Shown here in pieces: positions 47,301 through 59,263 of a DNA stretch of 64,000 bases; positions within the stretch are counted from its first letter, which is position 1; each line of letters opens with the position of its first letter. Position numbers and translations under genes: made by a program. The stretch is taken from NCBI GenBank assembly GCA_037102815.1, contig BTPP01000001.1, positions 335,001 to 399,000 on the forward strand, written 5' to 3'. The DNA comes from Neurospora intermedia. Its lineage: Eukaryota > Ascomycota > Sordariomycetes > Sordariales > Sordariaceae. Below the pieces are notes generated by a model. That model worked only from the letters and a program-made list of their open reading frames with translations, was not told the origin of the DNA and searched no databases.

Positions 47301-49690
47301 CTATGGGCAGGAGTGGGTGGTATTGTGGTCAGTTTTGGGGAGTTGGAGGGTGTAGAAGGTGGTATCAGTGGTCGAGAGTGATATAAAGCCCTTGTCTTTT
47401 GTGGGCGGAGCCAAGACTCAAGATGGCAGGACGTTGTGTCTCTTTGCCATCTGAGATGGTAGGGGGGGCAGAAAATGGTGGTGGGGGGTTGCAACTTTTG
47501 TGAGCTTAACTCCAAAGTGTGAAAAGGGCTGGCGATATCGGAAGGGAATCTTTGAAATGTAAGAGGTAAACAGGCAAACAAGTATGATAAGTAGGTAACG
47601 AGAAATCGCAAGTCAACCGAAACAAGTCGGCAAACAGCCTGATCACTTGCAAACAGAATAGCAAGACAACAATTAAACAATGGAAGGGAGACTGAAATGA
47701 CCGAACGGCGTGTAGTAGCAGCGCTAAAGGTTGTGAAAAGGGACCGGGTAAAACTTGCACACTGTGCCGCAGCCGCTTTTTCTGTAGCGTAGCAGTTGGT
47801 CAAGAACGTTGCCAAGGAGGCATCATCGACAAGGAGTGAGATCGGGACATCGGGGGGGAAGGAGGGATGGATGGGATGCGGCTGCGACTGGAGCGGGTGC
47901 GGCGGGTTGGTGAGCCAGCCAGAGCAAATCGGTTCGGTTGGTTCGCTGTCAAGCTTTGAAGATTCCGTCGCTTATGGTTGGGCAGCTTGCTGATGCTTCC
48001 TTCCCCGCCTTCTTGATGCTGATGTCTGATGTTGGGTCGGTCTGATGGGATCGGAGACGGGATATGTTGGCAATCGATCATGATGTTTACCGCTGTCCGC
48101 TGTTTGCTGCTGGTCGGAAAGGGGGTTGGAAGTCGTTGACGTTGACGTCTTTGCGGTTTAATCCTTGACAATCGTCGGCAGAAAGGTGGGTTGACGTCTG
48201 CATGTGAAGATGGGGGATTTGCGGGCATGTCGGTGCAGGTGTCGTCTGTCGTTTCGTCTCTTGAACTGCATCGATATCAACAATGTTGGATACCAACAAA
48301 CTTCAGACAACAAAGACTGGAGGCTGTTGGGACTTTGGACGGAAGGGTTCAACAACAACAACAACAACATGACAGACTTTTGGTGGCGGCTGACGAACAT
48401 CACATCATCCGTCTGCACACTGCAATTGCCATGCTGCGCCTGTTTCATATTGAATGGGGGAAGAAGTGAGACGGACTGAAAAATGCGGATATCCGTTGCA
48501 GACCGTATTCAAAAGAAGAGTTGAAGGGATGGTGAAGACCTAACTGAAGAGTCATGTCCTTTATCAATTTCTTCCATTGCAACTCCCATCTATAATACCT
48601 CGACATATTGTACCTACCTCTAGGTGGTGAGTTGGTGTAAAAGACGCCGAGATGTTGTCCGGGCGCCTCAGCGACAACTTGAACCAACTCCGCTCACAGT
48701 GTCAGATTGGCGGGGCTTCAGCTGAGGTTGAGATTAACCCACTCACGTACTGCCGCGTACCTTGCATTGCCAAAACGTGTTCAATTGTGAGAGACAAAGA
48801 CTTGATGGTACCTTTCAGTTCCCACCTCAGCAAAAGACATGGTTCCCCGTGGCTTCTTTGGGAGTTTGGGGGGCACACGACTTTCCCCACCGCCCGGCAT
48901 CCACGGCTAGGTTCCACCAGAGAAAGAGCGTTGTGAGCCTGTGAGCCAAGCAAACACTGACGAGACTGACTTCTTCCTTCCCACACTGTCCTCCTCGGTG
49001 GGTGCGGACCTGCCATTCTGGAGAAAAGGCCCTTGTTTCTTGTCCACTGGCACACTGGGTGCTTGGTTCCCTTCCTTGCCTGCCACCCCAGTCGGGTCCC
49101 GTCTTGACAGTTCCTTCGCCTTGTGCCGCCCGTGTCTGTGTCTGGTCCGTTGAAAACCTCTGTTCTCCAAGATCCAAAAATCCGCTTTTCTCCTGGAATC
49201 GATCCCACCTTGGCCGGCGCCAGCTTGCTTAAAGAGAGAACATTGTATCGACCATACCTATCTACAGTAAAGACTTGATATTCGATAGACACTTTGCGCT
49301 CGCCGTCGCCCGCCACCCGGCTAGCTCCGCCCACCCTCGAAAATTCAAAGAAAACGAGCCAGCCGACACCAGTCTTGGTTCCCCAAAGACCATCTTCCCG
49401 ATGGGCAAATCAGACCAGAGCATATAGCGATTCTGCGGTCCACCTTTATGCCCTTCCCGCACCATCTCGAGTTCCATCTGTCTTCCTGGCCTTGGCGACC
49501 GCTCCCTCACAGCAGGCCGCCACGCCCGTCCGCCAAGGGAGGCTCAGGCACGACCACGAGCTAGTCGTCCGGCGAGAGAGAGAACCCCTTCGGTCCCGAC
49601 CTTGACCACGACCACCACCACGTCGACATTTCCAGTCCCCGACCGGTATCCCGGCTGGCTCAGAACACGCTTCTGAGTCGGCATAGGCGT
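44310..49690. other. 5.4-kb intergenic region between ccr4 and acrB
   Basis: It begins with the 3' UTR of ccr4 (GGTTT repeats near 44485-44502) and contains a 24-base T run at 45555-45578. The longest frame, 174 codons on the minus strand at 47291-47815, is Leu/Ser/Pro-rich without motif. The last kilobase is probably promoter and leader of acrB. No gene is supported. Confidence 0.5.
45555..45578. repeat. Poly-T tract of 24 bases
   Basis: An uninterrupted T run in intergenic DNA. Confidence 0.95.
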
Positions 49691-52600
49691 ATGCCTCGCG
49701 TGTCCCAATCCGCAAAGCGACAGCAGGGTGCGAACAACCAGCGCGACACGAGACATGAAGGTGGCCTTGTAGGCCCGGGCAAGCGCATTCCCAAGCATCA
49801 AAGAAGTCATCAGCAGCTCGCCGCCCTCGATCAACGCCCTACTGCTGCTGTCGTCGATAATGCTGTCTCCACCGCAGCCGTCCCCCAACAAAACAATAAC
49901 AACAACAGCACGACTGCTGCCAATGCTTTCCCCGCCCTGTCCGACGACAACAACACCACCATGGCCGCCGAGTCTCTGCGCCGCGGCTCCCTGGGCGGCG
50001 CCTACTCCGAGTCAGAGTCCGCCGAGTCGCTCGCCTTTCCGCCCCTGCAGTCTTCCCACGAGGAGAACCACCGTCAGATCAACGTGAACGATGCCAAGAA
50101 CACAAACGTTCACCGTGACCCCGGTCCCGTCGAATATGCCCTGACCGTACTCAAGTCCTGCCCGATCTACGATACCATCGCCATCCTCATCATCCTGATG
50201 CAGTTGTCTCCAGCTTTCCTCGCCATTGTCTACATGCTCTTCACCCTCTTGACCTTTGTCCCTCCTGTTACCACTAGTTCCGGGCTGACCATTGCCGATA
50301 TCTTTGATGGGAACCAGGGTACACCCTCGCTCACGACGCTGGTCTGTATGGACGTGGCTGTGTTGGGTATATGGCTGTTTCTGTGGGCTCCCATGCAGCA
50401 GTTCATATTGGATCTAGCCCAGGTTGTCATATCCCTTACCCTTGGAGGAGGCGGAAGCTCAAGGACTAGCACGTCAAACAGCATCTTCCTCTGCGTCGCA
50501 ATCATTACAGCTTCCCAATGGACGAGACAGGCTAGGTGGAATGGACTCTCTCATTTGAGTACCCTCTTTGGCACGAATCGCTTCTTTCCAACCAGTCATG
50601 GTGATCCTATCGAACACACCGTACGCGCTTTCGAGAAGAAGGGTCCATATGGCTGGGTTAGAAGCGTTTTGGCTATACATATTCTTACACAGGGACTGGT
50701 ACGGTACATTCGGGAGTGGTATTTACGCAGGGAACGACGAGATTTGCAGTCACAGAGTCAACTGGATCCGGAGGCCGGCAAGACGGTCTCGTTTTCAGAC
50801 AGCTGCTCCGACGCGGCGCTGATGGCAGCCGATAGCGACGCCCATCTGCAAACAAGTACGGGTACTGTTTCGAACAAGAAGCGGCGAAAGCAGAGCGCCC
50901 AAGTCAGGATACGACAGCCTCTCTGGGCCGCTCTGGCTAGCACCAAAATTGTCATGGTGAAGGAGTATGAGCTTTCCCACGCGGCTTCCGAATCCGCCGG
51001 TAGCAACGCTACGGATATCCACAACTTGGGGAACGCGCCGTTTAATACACAGCCGGAACAGATTTGGATTTGCTACATTGGCAGCGACGAAGTCTGCTTC
51101 AACACCAGTTACTTTCCCGACTTTCCTGATAACGAAACCGTTGATGAGGCTGGAACCCCTGGCGTCAGCATCGCCAAACCCTTTTATGTCCGAGTCAACA
51201 ACGCGAAATGGCAACCGACACGCATCATTCCTATCGAAGGCACCGAAGAAGACAAGCACCAAGGCACCCGCTGGACAGGCGACATCTATGGACTTACCCC
51301 CTTATCCAACTATGCATGCGAATTCGTCAGCACTCGAACCGACCAGGTTATCTACAAGGCCAATGTCAGGACCGTCCAGGCTAAGAGTAGGGATCCCGAG
51401 GCACCCGCAAAGGCAGCACCTACTAACCAGCGCGTTGATAACGTTCGCCACGACTCTCCGGTCACCACCCTGAGGGCTTCGATTGCGGCTGCCGAGATCA
51501 AGCTGGCTGACGAAAAGGCCCGACTCAAGACTGCGCGCAAGGAAAACAACCGTAGAGTGAACGCTGCCAAGAAGGAGATTGAGAAACTCACGGCAGCTGT
51601 CCAGTCCGCGGGAGGTGATGATGACAAGCTCAAGCAAAAAGTGGCCCAGAACAAGATCCAGGAGAAGCGAGCCGAGGAGGCCATCGCGCAGCTGGAAGCC
51701 GAACTCAAGGAGCTTGAATCCATCCCCGAGGAACTACTTGCGGAATACCGCTCCAAACAGAGCACTTGGAAGTCCGAGAAGGGTCGCTATGAGGAAGCCC
51801 GCTCCGCATTCAAGAGCTTCAAAGCCACGCTCGAGTCCGAGGTCAAGGTCCTTAAAGATGAGCAAACCAGCCTGCAAGCCAAGCACAAGAAGATTGAATC
51901 CCGCATCAACAAGGTCAAGGAAGAGCACAAGCGCATAACGGATGCCAATGCTCAGGGCCTTGGTGAAGCTGAACGCCGGCGTCAGAACCGCGCCACCCTC
52001 GAAGCAGACATTGCCACGGCCGAGAGGCATCTCACTGATCGTATCAATTCCGTTAAAAGCATGAACATGGCGAAGCAGGCACAGATCACCGACTTGAGCA
52101 ATCAGATTCACGCGTATCTGTCTAGTGTGCAGGAGGATATGGCGTACAGCCATGCAGCGGCTGTTGCTGGCGGTCAGTACCCGCAAGCAAATAATGCTAG
52201 CACTGGCTGGGGGTTGCCTCCTGTTGGCCCTACCGCTGCTGCTGCAGCTGGTAATAGCACCTTTTCCCACTCGCCGGCTCAGACTCTGTGGCCCGCAGCC
52301 ACTGCCGCGGCATCTGGTTCCTCGTCTCTAGGACCCCAGGCTGGTTCAGCAGCTCTTCTTCCCCCGCCGCCGATCGGAGGACCCTTCAGCAATCCTCTTC
52401 AGCCGCAACAGCATTCTCAGCAACCGGCTATCGGCACTCCGGCTCAGCATCGCAGGGCAAGAGGCAGATCCTCGTCGATGCTTAGTGACATCTCAGGATT
52501 TACCGAGTCCACAGATGAAGATGAGCGTGAGAGACTCGAACGCGAAAGACTTGCACTAAGACATGGTCAGAATCATCAACCTCAGTACAGCAACCCGAAC

Positions 52601-52948
52601 ACCATCTTTGGCACCCCGGGCTCGATGCGCGGAGCACCGCCCGGTTTTGGCTTCCCAACTCGTCAGCAGCGACTCGCCGGCAACAACGGAACCTTTGGTC
52701 CCATCGGCGGTGGCTCGACCTCGGGCTCCAACGGATTCACCAGTGGGACTGCCTTGGGATCCGGCTCCGGCTCTGGCTCGGGTTCCGGGTCTGCCGTTGT
52801 CTCTGTTGGCTCGGGATCTGTTTCAGGTTCAGCGTTGGGTTCCGGTGTTGACTCTGGTCGTAGCAGCGTCAGGTCCGCCGGAGACAGTGCTGGTAGTGCT
52901 AGTGCTGGAGGAAGCTCCAAAGATCCTGGTAGCCCTAGCGATCGTTGA
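49691..52948 (+). CDS. acrB: AcrB-type ubiquitination network signalling protein
   Basis: A single intronless frame of 1085 residues. The N-terminus is basic and polar (GLVGPGKRIPKHQ). Hydrophobic, probably membrane-spanning segments lie at about 160-195 (IAILIILMQLSPAFLAIVYM), 218-252 (VLGIWLFLWAPMQQFILDLA) and 266-280, with a further one near 330. A long charged coiled coil fills about 587-820 (AAEIKLADEKARLKTARKE onward). The C-terminal 260 residues are Pro, Gln, Ala and Ser rich and end in a Gly-Ser tail. This order of membrane segments then coiled coil is that of Aspergillus nidulans AcrB, found through acriflavine resistance and linked to the CreB/CreC deubiquitination pathway of carbon repression. 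The name rests on architecture and recalled N-terminal similarity. The start is the first in-frame ATG and matches the expected short basic N-terminus. Confidence 0.85.
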   Translation: MPRVSQSAKRQQGANNQRDTRHEGGLVGPGKRIPKHQRSHQQLAALDQRPTAAVVDNAVSTAAVPQQNNNNNSTTAANAFPALSDDNNTTMAAESLRRGSLGGAYSESESAESLAFPPLQSSHEENHRQINVNDAKNTNVHRDPGPVEYALTVLKSCPIYDTIAILIILMQLSPAFLAIVYMLFTLLTFVPPVTTSSGLTIADIFDGNQGTPSLTTLVCMDVAVLGIWLFLWAPMQQFILDLAQVVISLTLGGGGSSRTSTSNSIFLCVAIITASQWTRQARWNGLSHLSTLFGTNRFFPTSHGDPIEHTVRAFEKKGPYGWVRSVLAIHILTQGLVRYIREWYLRRERRDLQSQSQLDPEAGKTVSFSDSCSDAALMAADSDAHLQTSTGTVSNKKRRKQSAQVRIRQPLWAALASTKIVMVKEYELSHAASESAGSNATDIHNLGNAPFNTQPEQIWICYIGSDEVCFNTSYFPDFPDNETVDEAGTPGVSIAKPFYVRVNNAKWQPTRIIPIEGTEEDKHQGTRWTGDIYGLTPLSNYACEFVSTRTDQVIYKANVRTVQAKSRDPEAPAKAAPTNQRVDNVRHDSPVTTLRASIAAAEIKLADEKARLKTARKENNRRVNAAKKEIEKLTAAVQSAGGDDDKLKQKVAQNKIQEKRAEEAIAQLEAELKELESIPEELLAEYRSKQSTWKSEKGRYEEARSAFKSFKATLESEVKVLKDEQTSLQAKHKKIESRINKVKEEHKRITDANAQGLGEAERRRQNRATLEADIATAERHLTDRINSVKSMNMAKQAQITDLSNQIHAYLSSVQEDMAYSHAAAVAGGQYPQANNASTGWGLPPVGPTAAAAAGNSTFSHSPAQTLWPAATAAASGSSSLGPQAGSAALLPPPPIGGPFSNPLQPQQHSQQPAIGTPAQHRRARGRSSSMLSDISGFTESTDEDERERLERERLALRHGQNHQPQYSNPNTIFGTPGSMRGAPPGFGFPTRQQRLAGNNGTFGPIGGGSTSGSNGFTSGTALGSGSGSGSGSGSAVVSVGSGSVSGSALGSGVDSGRSSVRSAGDSAGSASAGGSSKDPGSPSDR

Positions 52949-54099
52949 GCTTTCCTTTAGTCTGCTGTGCCTGGCCTGGGGCTGTATGCCTTGCCTGTCT
53001 GTTGCGCCTGTTTGGCCTGCTTGTTCGTTCTTCTTCTGCTTGTTTGACTGCTGTCCGCTGGTCTGTTAGATCAGTGTCTCCGTTTGTTCGTGTCTTTGAT
53101 GGATCGCTGCTGGGATGATTGCTAAGCTGGTGCGCTTGACCGCCTGAGTGTCGTGGCCGAGCTCGTACCGGCAATGTGGTGTCAATAGATGGTTCCCTAA
53201 GGATGTGCCTGAAGGGATGTCGCTTGTCGGTCGTGGATCCTCGTTATGGATGATGTGGGGTGTGGGGTTTATCTGGCTGGCCTGATGTGTTGACGGCAGT
53301 TGAGTCGGGAAAAGATGTACCTAGCGTAGTATGATAATCCGAGCGGACCAGTCCTTGTTTGTTTTTCTCTTCATTTTTTATGATCCCCCTCAAGTGATTA
53401 CGTTCTGCCTCCGCTGTCCAATCTTGAACTGAATGTTGTGTAATGGGTCAATGCTCGAAGCCGAGCAAGAGATGTCGAACTCAATTGAAGGGGACACGCA
53501 GCGAAAAGGGGAGCGGCTCTTATTATACCTAGAGGTACCTTTACATGACTGATCATTGTCCTTTGTTCAATACCTCCACTACAGCACACCTTTCTTCCAC
53601 TTCCTTGACCTGCTCCGATTATCTACACTATGTGCTGGGTATCATGGCAGTGCCGACGTGCCAATGTTCAACATCCCAGGGTGCCACGATCCGGCTCTGC
53701 TTGTCGTACGGGTACTGATACCGAAGATGCTGGCTTGCTTTAGATCGGAGTTGCGCCCGCTTCAATGCATCTTTTTCTCACCACGGAAATATCAACATCC
53801 TCTTTCCGCTTTACAGGCTATGCCAGACCTCCTTATACCTTCTATGTTCAACTGTTAACATGAGGTTTCAAGTGACGAGAGCTCTCATTCCTAGGTACCG
53901 CTTCATCTCTCGGAAGTAAAGTAGGTAGCTTGCAGCATAAGAGATGGAATATTTCGAGGTACACTTGTTTGCATGGTAGGTAACGTAGCCTAGAGTAACA
54001 TAAATGAAAAGATACCTCTAGGAATGGTCCTGTAGTCCTAGCATGGCATTTTCTTTGGGTTTCTCCATACATCGCATCAATTAACGACATATTTTTTGT

Positions 54100-54202
54100 C
54101 TTCTTCTTCTTCTTCTTCTTCTTCTTCTTCTTCTTCTTCTTCTTCTTCTTCTTCTTCTTCTTCTTCTTCTTCTTCTTCTTCTTCTTCTTCTTCTTCTTCT
54201 TC
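54100..54202. repeat. CTT/GAA trinucleotide microsatellite, about 103 bp
   Basis: A pure CTT array of about 34 units. On the opposite strand it reads as polyglutamate, which is an artefact. It is the second GAA-type array of about 100 bp in the window, in opposite orientation to the one at 22336-22448. Confidence 0.95.
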
Positions 54203-55239
54203 TCTGTATACCTCTATACTACTCTCATTGAACAGATAAGGTTTAGACATGTTACTAGTTTTCTCCCTCAACATGTATCTTTTCATCCGGCGCTGGTCTA
54301 CTGCGTAGTCCCTCTCTCAGGTTTTTCGCTTTACTTATACTCTGTCTGTGTGAACTTCTTGACCTCTATATCTTTATCTCTCGCGAACGCGCTCATCGTC
54401 ACCCGCGACACCAGACATTTCCATCGCTCAATCTTTGGCGGCTATCTCTCCTTTTGCCAAGCGTGTGTCAGAGGGGGTTTGCATCCAACATCTCATCTCG
54501 CCTGCCGTCCGTTGTTCGTCGACTGTTATCAAATCCTCAACGATCAACACCTTAGGTATGCATACCTCTACATAGTACCTCTAGAGCCGCATTAAACCCG
54601 GCCACATAGCCGGTTAATGCACTTTTCGTGCTGCTAGGTACCTTACCTTACCTGAAGGTACTTTCCGTCTCTTGTGTGCGGTGTGGTGTACTTTCATGTC
54701 CATTCAGTACTGCTTGCTCCATCCCCATCCTTCGCAACTCCGTACAGTAGGTCAGGTCCTGCGAGGTCTTTGTGTCCCGCAACTATCTTGGCGGTAGCTA
54801 GACTTGAGCCGTTGAATTTACATAATCAAGTAGGGTAGTATCTTCTCCTTTCCCTTCCATTTACCTTTCTGTTTTTTGTATACTACTAAATACTGTGTAC
54901 ACTACTGCACACCCCTATATTAGCATTACAATACCACATCCCCCCTTTTCTATACATAAGGTACTTCCCGTCTAGCGCTTGTCATGCATCGAATCGAAGC
55001 GCGTTCGATTTACTTACCACTCGGGAAATGCTTCTGTTGCGAGCCAATGTGACATCACCGTGGTTCTGGAAATTACTGCGTAGCAGCTGGATGGTAGGAG
55101 AGGATGGTTACAGCTTGAGGAGGACCGGGGAGTTGGGAACTCTATTTGTTATTTGCGCTGGTCTGATTCCCGCTCACGTTTGCGGATATTTCTGTTGAGA
55201 GTGAAGTCCTTTCTTTGCTGAGCGATACCTCTAGTCTAC

Positions 55240-55876
55240 GGGCGTGTTCGTTACCGCAGTAAAAAGTTAGAGGGTATTCAGATTTGCAGGGTTCGGGTCG
55301 TAGTAAGCATACTGGCTTATGAACTGCGCAGTGTTCGGTATTTCTCAGTAAAAAATGCTTAATTTTCATGCAGGTCGCTGCAACCACCTGCAACCACCTG
55401 CACTTTCTCCAAATCGTCGATTTGACCAATTAGAGGGCTAGAATCTCCTTGATTCTTAACCGATTTCCTTACTGCACTACGGCTCGATTTTGAGCCGTAG
55501 TGCAGTAAGGAACGTAGTTGAGAACCACCTATAGCGCTTCACCCTTATAATATAGGGGGTTACCGTCGCAAAGCTTGGAAAAAAAAAAAAAAAAATTCCC
55601 TAAAGACGGTAAATGAGGCTATTCCCAATTGAAAGCTACCATTTGGACTACACAGTATTTATACAGTGTATATACTGTGGTGGTTGTAGAAGGGAAGAAT
55701 TGAAAAGATGACCACGGGGGGGGGCATTGGTTATATATACCTATCGAATACAGCACAGTAAGGTAAAGGGTCTTGGCGTGCCTTAATGCTGCAGGAGTGC
55801 AGCTGTACTATGCAGTAGAATCTGCACAGTAATGCAATATCCCCCCTAACTTTTTACTGTGGTAACGAACACGCCC
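55240..55876. mobile_element. 637-bp miniature inverted-repeat transposon
   Basis: The left end reads GGGCGTGTTCGTTACCGCAG then TAAAAAGTTAGAGGG. The inverted right end reads GGGCGTGTTCGTTACCACAG then TAAAAAGTTAGGGGG. A TAC triplet flanks both ends (55237-55239 and 55877-55879), which looks like a 3-bp target duplication. A GGGCGTGTTCG-like start with a 3-bp duplication is reminiscent of PIF/Harbinger elements, though TAC is not their usual target and a TA duplication cannot be excluded. The inside has no transposase frame. It contains a perfect 21-bp palindrome and a short CTGCAACCAC tandem repeat near 55376-55400. Confidence 0.8.
55465..55512. repeat. Perfect 21-bp stem palindrome inside the 637-bp element
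   Basis: TTCCTTACTGCACTACGGCT plus C pairs without mismatch to its inverted copy across a 6-base spacer (GATTTT). Weaker complementarity continues outside the stem (TTCTTAAC against the inverse of GTTGAGAA). Confidence 0.95.
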
Positions 55877-58439
55877 TACAAGATCGTGCTTTCTTGGAAC
55901 GGCGGCTCTCAACGGATCAATTGCACTTTCCATTCGTGTCTGCAAGTCTGCATGCACATGCACATAAACGGGCATACATAATTATGTAATAAACTCATTG
56001 CAGCGGAGGGACGTATCAATCGATTCCCAAAGCATCAAAACTTTGGTTCCCCAATAACGGAACTTCATTCATGTGCATGTTCATGTTCATGTTCCCCAGA
56101 AACGCCACAAGCCACATCCGTCCAATTGTCTCAATCATCTCAGCTCCAATCCAAATCCGAATTCCATTCCAGTGAATGCATGCGATTCCCCAGTCCGTCT
56201 TCATAGGTATGCTTTTTCCTTTGTTCTCTAAAGATCAAATGTTTCAAAACGCCACCTCACCCGAGGACCCGAGGGCTCGAGGCTGAATCCTGAACAGAAA
56301 AAACTCCAGTCCTAAAATAGTACCCTACATTTGTGTCCCATCGGTCCCGCCAAGCCGACATATGCGGCGCAAAATGCTAGGAAAGCCGTGTGTACATGGC
56401 ATTGGTACACTATGCCACGCAGACAATTAACTCGGTGCTCGTCGGTCGGTGGCGTTGGACGAATTTGGCGGGACTGATCGACATGTCCACATCTCCAGGT
56501 AGGACAACTAAACATGTCTTTGTTCCCCTCTGCCGGGTTGTTGAGCTTACGACGACACCTCTTCGAGCCGGGCTGGAGTTTTGCGGTAGATTTGCGTAAC
56601 AGGTCAAGCTTACTGCGTACATTCAGTTGGTGGTAATGGCGAACGTCGTACAGCTTTTGCTCCGAGTTGAAGAAGGGCCACTCAGCCTCAATCCACTCCA
56701 CCCAACAACAGTATACTAATGTTGCCATTTTGTTGATCTCTCGCAATTTCTCGTTCCACCTGCTTGCTCTTCTTCTTCTTCTTCCTTTCTCCTATGTATC
56801 TCTTTTGACTCTGGTATAACCCTGTTCAGTTGTCTTTGATTATACACCAGTGTACCCGCTGTGCTCATTGTGCAAAACCAAAACGTAAAATCCAACATCT
56901 CACTCTCCAACCACAACCCATCATGCCACCTGCCCCATTAGGTAAACCCCGGACCAATCAATACTGTACAATACCACTTCGTAAAAATTATACATCGATG
57001 CACTGTATGTATGCACTCTTCACCGTTCGAGCGATCCCCGATGCATCAACCGTCATGCAACGCACAGTAGGTAGGTACCTAGTGTACTATGTACAATTAC
57101 AGGAATTATGTACACTGGTAGTAACAACCAGAGAAATCGGGATGTATGTACCAAGATCCAAAGATCCACGACAGATTGATCCGCTAAGAGGTAACCCACC
57201 CAAAATTCAGCTGTACCCGAAAAAAAAAACACAACAAGACACCAAAAGTGGCTGAGTTTTTTGACATAGTACCTACAACTAGGTACTACTAAATATTGCA
57301 ACCGCTTCCACTTCGCTTGCTCGCTCTGGTCCAGCGCTCACGTTACCCCAACTGACATACTATGTATCTACTATGTAACTCTCTACTTCCTGCTCTTTCG
57401 TTCTTGTCTTGGGCATGCAGTTCCAAGTCCCAATGAGAAACCTTAACTGCAATCGCTTGAATACTGCATAGTAAACAAGCGAGGTGAGGAAATCCGTACC
57501 GTAGTCTGTCAAATGGCAGGCATCGATGCTTCAGTTCCAGTTCCAGTCTGGAATTCATGACCAATATTGCCTTGCTGTCTGCCACCTGTCACTGTCACTA
57601 CCACTTGCCACTGCCATTTCCTTGCCCGTACGAATTCTTTTACTGTATGCACAGGAAGTACACAGTGCATCATCCATCGGCCGACATGCCTGACCTTGCC
57701 ATGCACTGGCTGCACTGGCTGCTGGACCCGACAGGGGGCGGAGGAAAAAGTGAAAAGGCGGCATTGAGCCGCAGACTGGACACCGCAGACGCCGCAAAAA
57801 GCCAGACAGACTGGATGGCCGGGATGGATGGCTGGCAGGGATAGATGGATGGATCCATTTTTTGGAAGTGGAAGGAAGGAAGGATCACGGCTCGGACGGG
57901 CTGGGCGACTGGAGCTAGGGCGCGTGTTTGAAGCTGAGAGAAATGTGGAAGACATGACATCGGTATGTGTGGTTCAGATTGATGTTTCCTGGAGTCATTT
58001 GAAACGCTCTTGAAGCGCTTGTGCGCTTGTTTACGATTCCTGGAAATTGTTTCTGTGTTTCAACGATAAATGCTTGACGACTGATCGGGGTTTCGCATTG
58101 GTAATTTCAAACCTTTTTATTTTTTTCTCTCGTTAAGCTACTCTTCGGCGAACGAATAGTTCTGGACCTCCTCTAGTAATGTTTCCGTGTGATGTGATTT
58201 ATCCACCGGACCAGTAGTTGACAGTCACCTTTCAAAGGAAAAAAAAAGTTCCGGCACAAAATCCATTTGTAGTTGTACACTAAAAAACTTTCATACAACA
58301 TTTCTTTGTCGTCGTAAAGAGGTATCATCCAAGCAACCACCACCTTCATTCCCATCCGGCTTCAAGTTATTTTTTCTTTTTCACCATCGAGACTACTTCC
58401 ATCACACCACACCATTATCACCCATCATAGATTGATAAT

Positions 58440-59089
58440 TTAGAAAGCAGCAAGAGCAGCAAGGGCAGCGACACCGAAGCTGCCAATGTAACCGGCAGAA
58501 GCGGCGCCGGCATTGACGGGGCTGGAAGAGGCTGGGGGTGCCATCGAGACGGTGCCGTTGCTGCTGCTGCTGGAGGAAGAGGGGGCGGCAGAGACGGTAG
58601 AGGTGGGAGCGGTAGCGGTAGCGATGGCGGAGGTGGTAACAGTGGTGGCAGCGACAGTGGAAGTGGCAGCGGCAGCCGAGCTGGTGGTAGCGGCGGCGGC
58701 GGAAGTGGCAGCGGCAGCAGAGCTGGAAGGAGCAGCGTCAGAGCCGCCGGCGAGGACCTCCTGGCAGAACTTCTCGGTGGCAGGGAGAACGTCGTCTGAA
58801 AAAGGAAATCCCATGTTAGTATAAGTGGATTTTATTTTTTCAGGAAATATGTGGAAGGTGAAGACATACTCAAAGCGACGGTGGCACCGCACTTGGAAAT
58901 GACGCAGGAGGTGGCAGTGCTGACGAGAGAGTCCTTGTTCTCGCAGAGGCACTTGTAGTCGGTCTTGGAGGTGCAGACCTTGGTGGCAGCGTCGTCAACG
59001 CAGGGAAGGGCGCACGAGGGGATGACAGAGATGTCCTGGGCGGAGGCAATGGCCACGAAGGCGGCAAGGGCGACAGCGGAGTACTTCAT
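58440..59089 (-). CDS. CFEM-domain GPI-anchored cell-surface protein
   Basis: Two exons, 59089-58870 and 58795-58440, with a 74-bp intron (GTATGT donor, ACTAAC branch, TTTTTCAG acceptor), encode 191 residues. Residues 1-17 are a signal peptide (MKYSAVALAAFVAIASA). The CFEM domain has its eight cysteines at 26, 30, 39, 47, 49, 62, 67 and 84, with the Asp of DYKCLC at 44, the position that coordinates haem iron in Candida CFEM proteins. A long Ser/Thr/Ala-rich stalk follows, then a hydrophobic C-terminus (GYIGSFGVAALAALAAF) preceded by small residues, the signal for a GPI anchor. CFEM proteins sit on fungal walls and serve in haem or iron uptake, adhesion or host interaction; the role here is open. 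The intron joins C67-GATVAL to NDVLPATEKFC. Confidence 0.92.
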
Positions 59090-59249
59090 TTTGAATTAGG
59101 GTTGTTGTAGTAGAGTTGTTATTAGGTGTAGTAGGTTGTTTGGCTGAACGAAAGTCGGCTGGAAGCTGGAAATACAGAAGCGACTGTGTGTATTTTGGTG
59201 GTGGAGAGACAAAAGAAGGGAAAGAAGGTGCAGGTGGGGAGGATGACGC

Positions 59250-59263
59250 CCCTTTTATGTTGA
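59250..59263 (-). promoter_or_regulatory. TATA-like box of the CFEM gene
   Basis: On the minus strand AACATAAAAGGGGC lies about 160 bp before the CFEM start codon. It is inferred from position and sequence only. Confidence 0.45.

Larger units (their letters stand above)
52949..58439. other. Region between acrB and the CFEM gene
   Basis: It holds the 3' UTR of acrB, a long CTT array (54100-54202), a small near-perfect hairpin near 54589-54620 (CATTAAACCCGGC against GCCGGTTAATG), an AT-rich part and a 637-bp inverted-repeat element (55240-55876). From 55877 to 58439 I find no feature that supports a gene. Confidence 0.5.

Noticed and set aside
47291-47815. 174-codon minus-strand frame in the ccr4-acrB gap
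   Set aside because: Leu/Ser/Pro-rich composition without motif; it looks like the complement of purine-rich non-coding DNA.
54077-54286. Open frame encoding polyglutamate
   Set aside because: It reads through the CTT array and has no other supporting sequence.
55142-55429. 95-codon minus-strand frame
   Set aside because: It crosses the left end of the 637-bp inverted-repeat element and shows no transposase or other motif.
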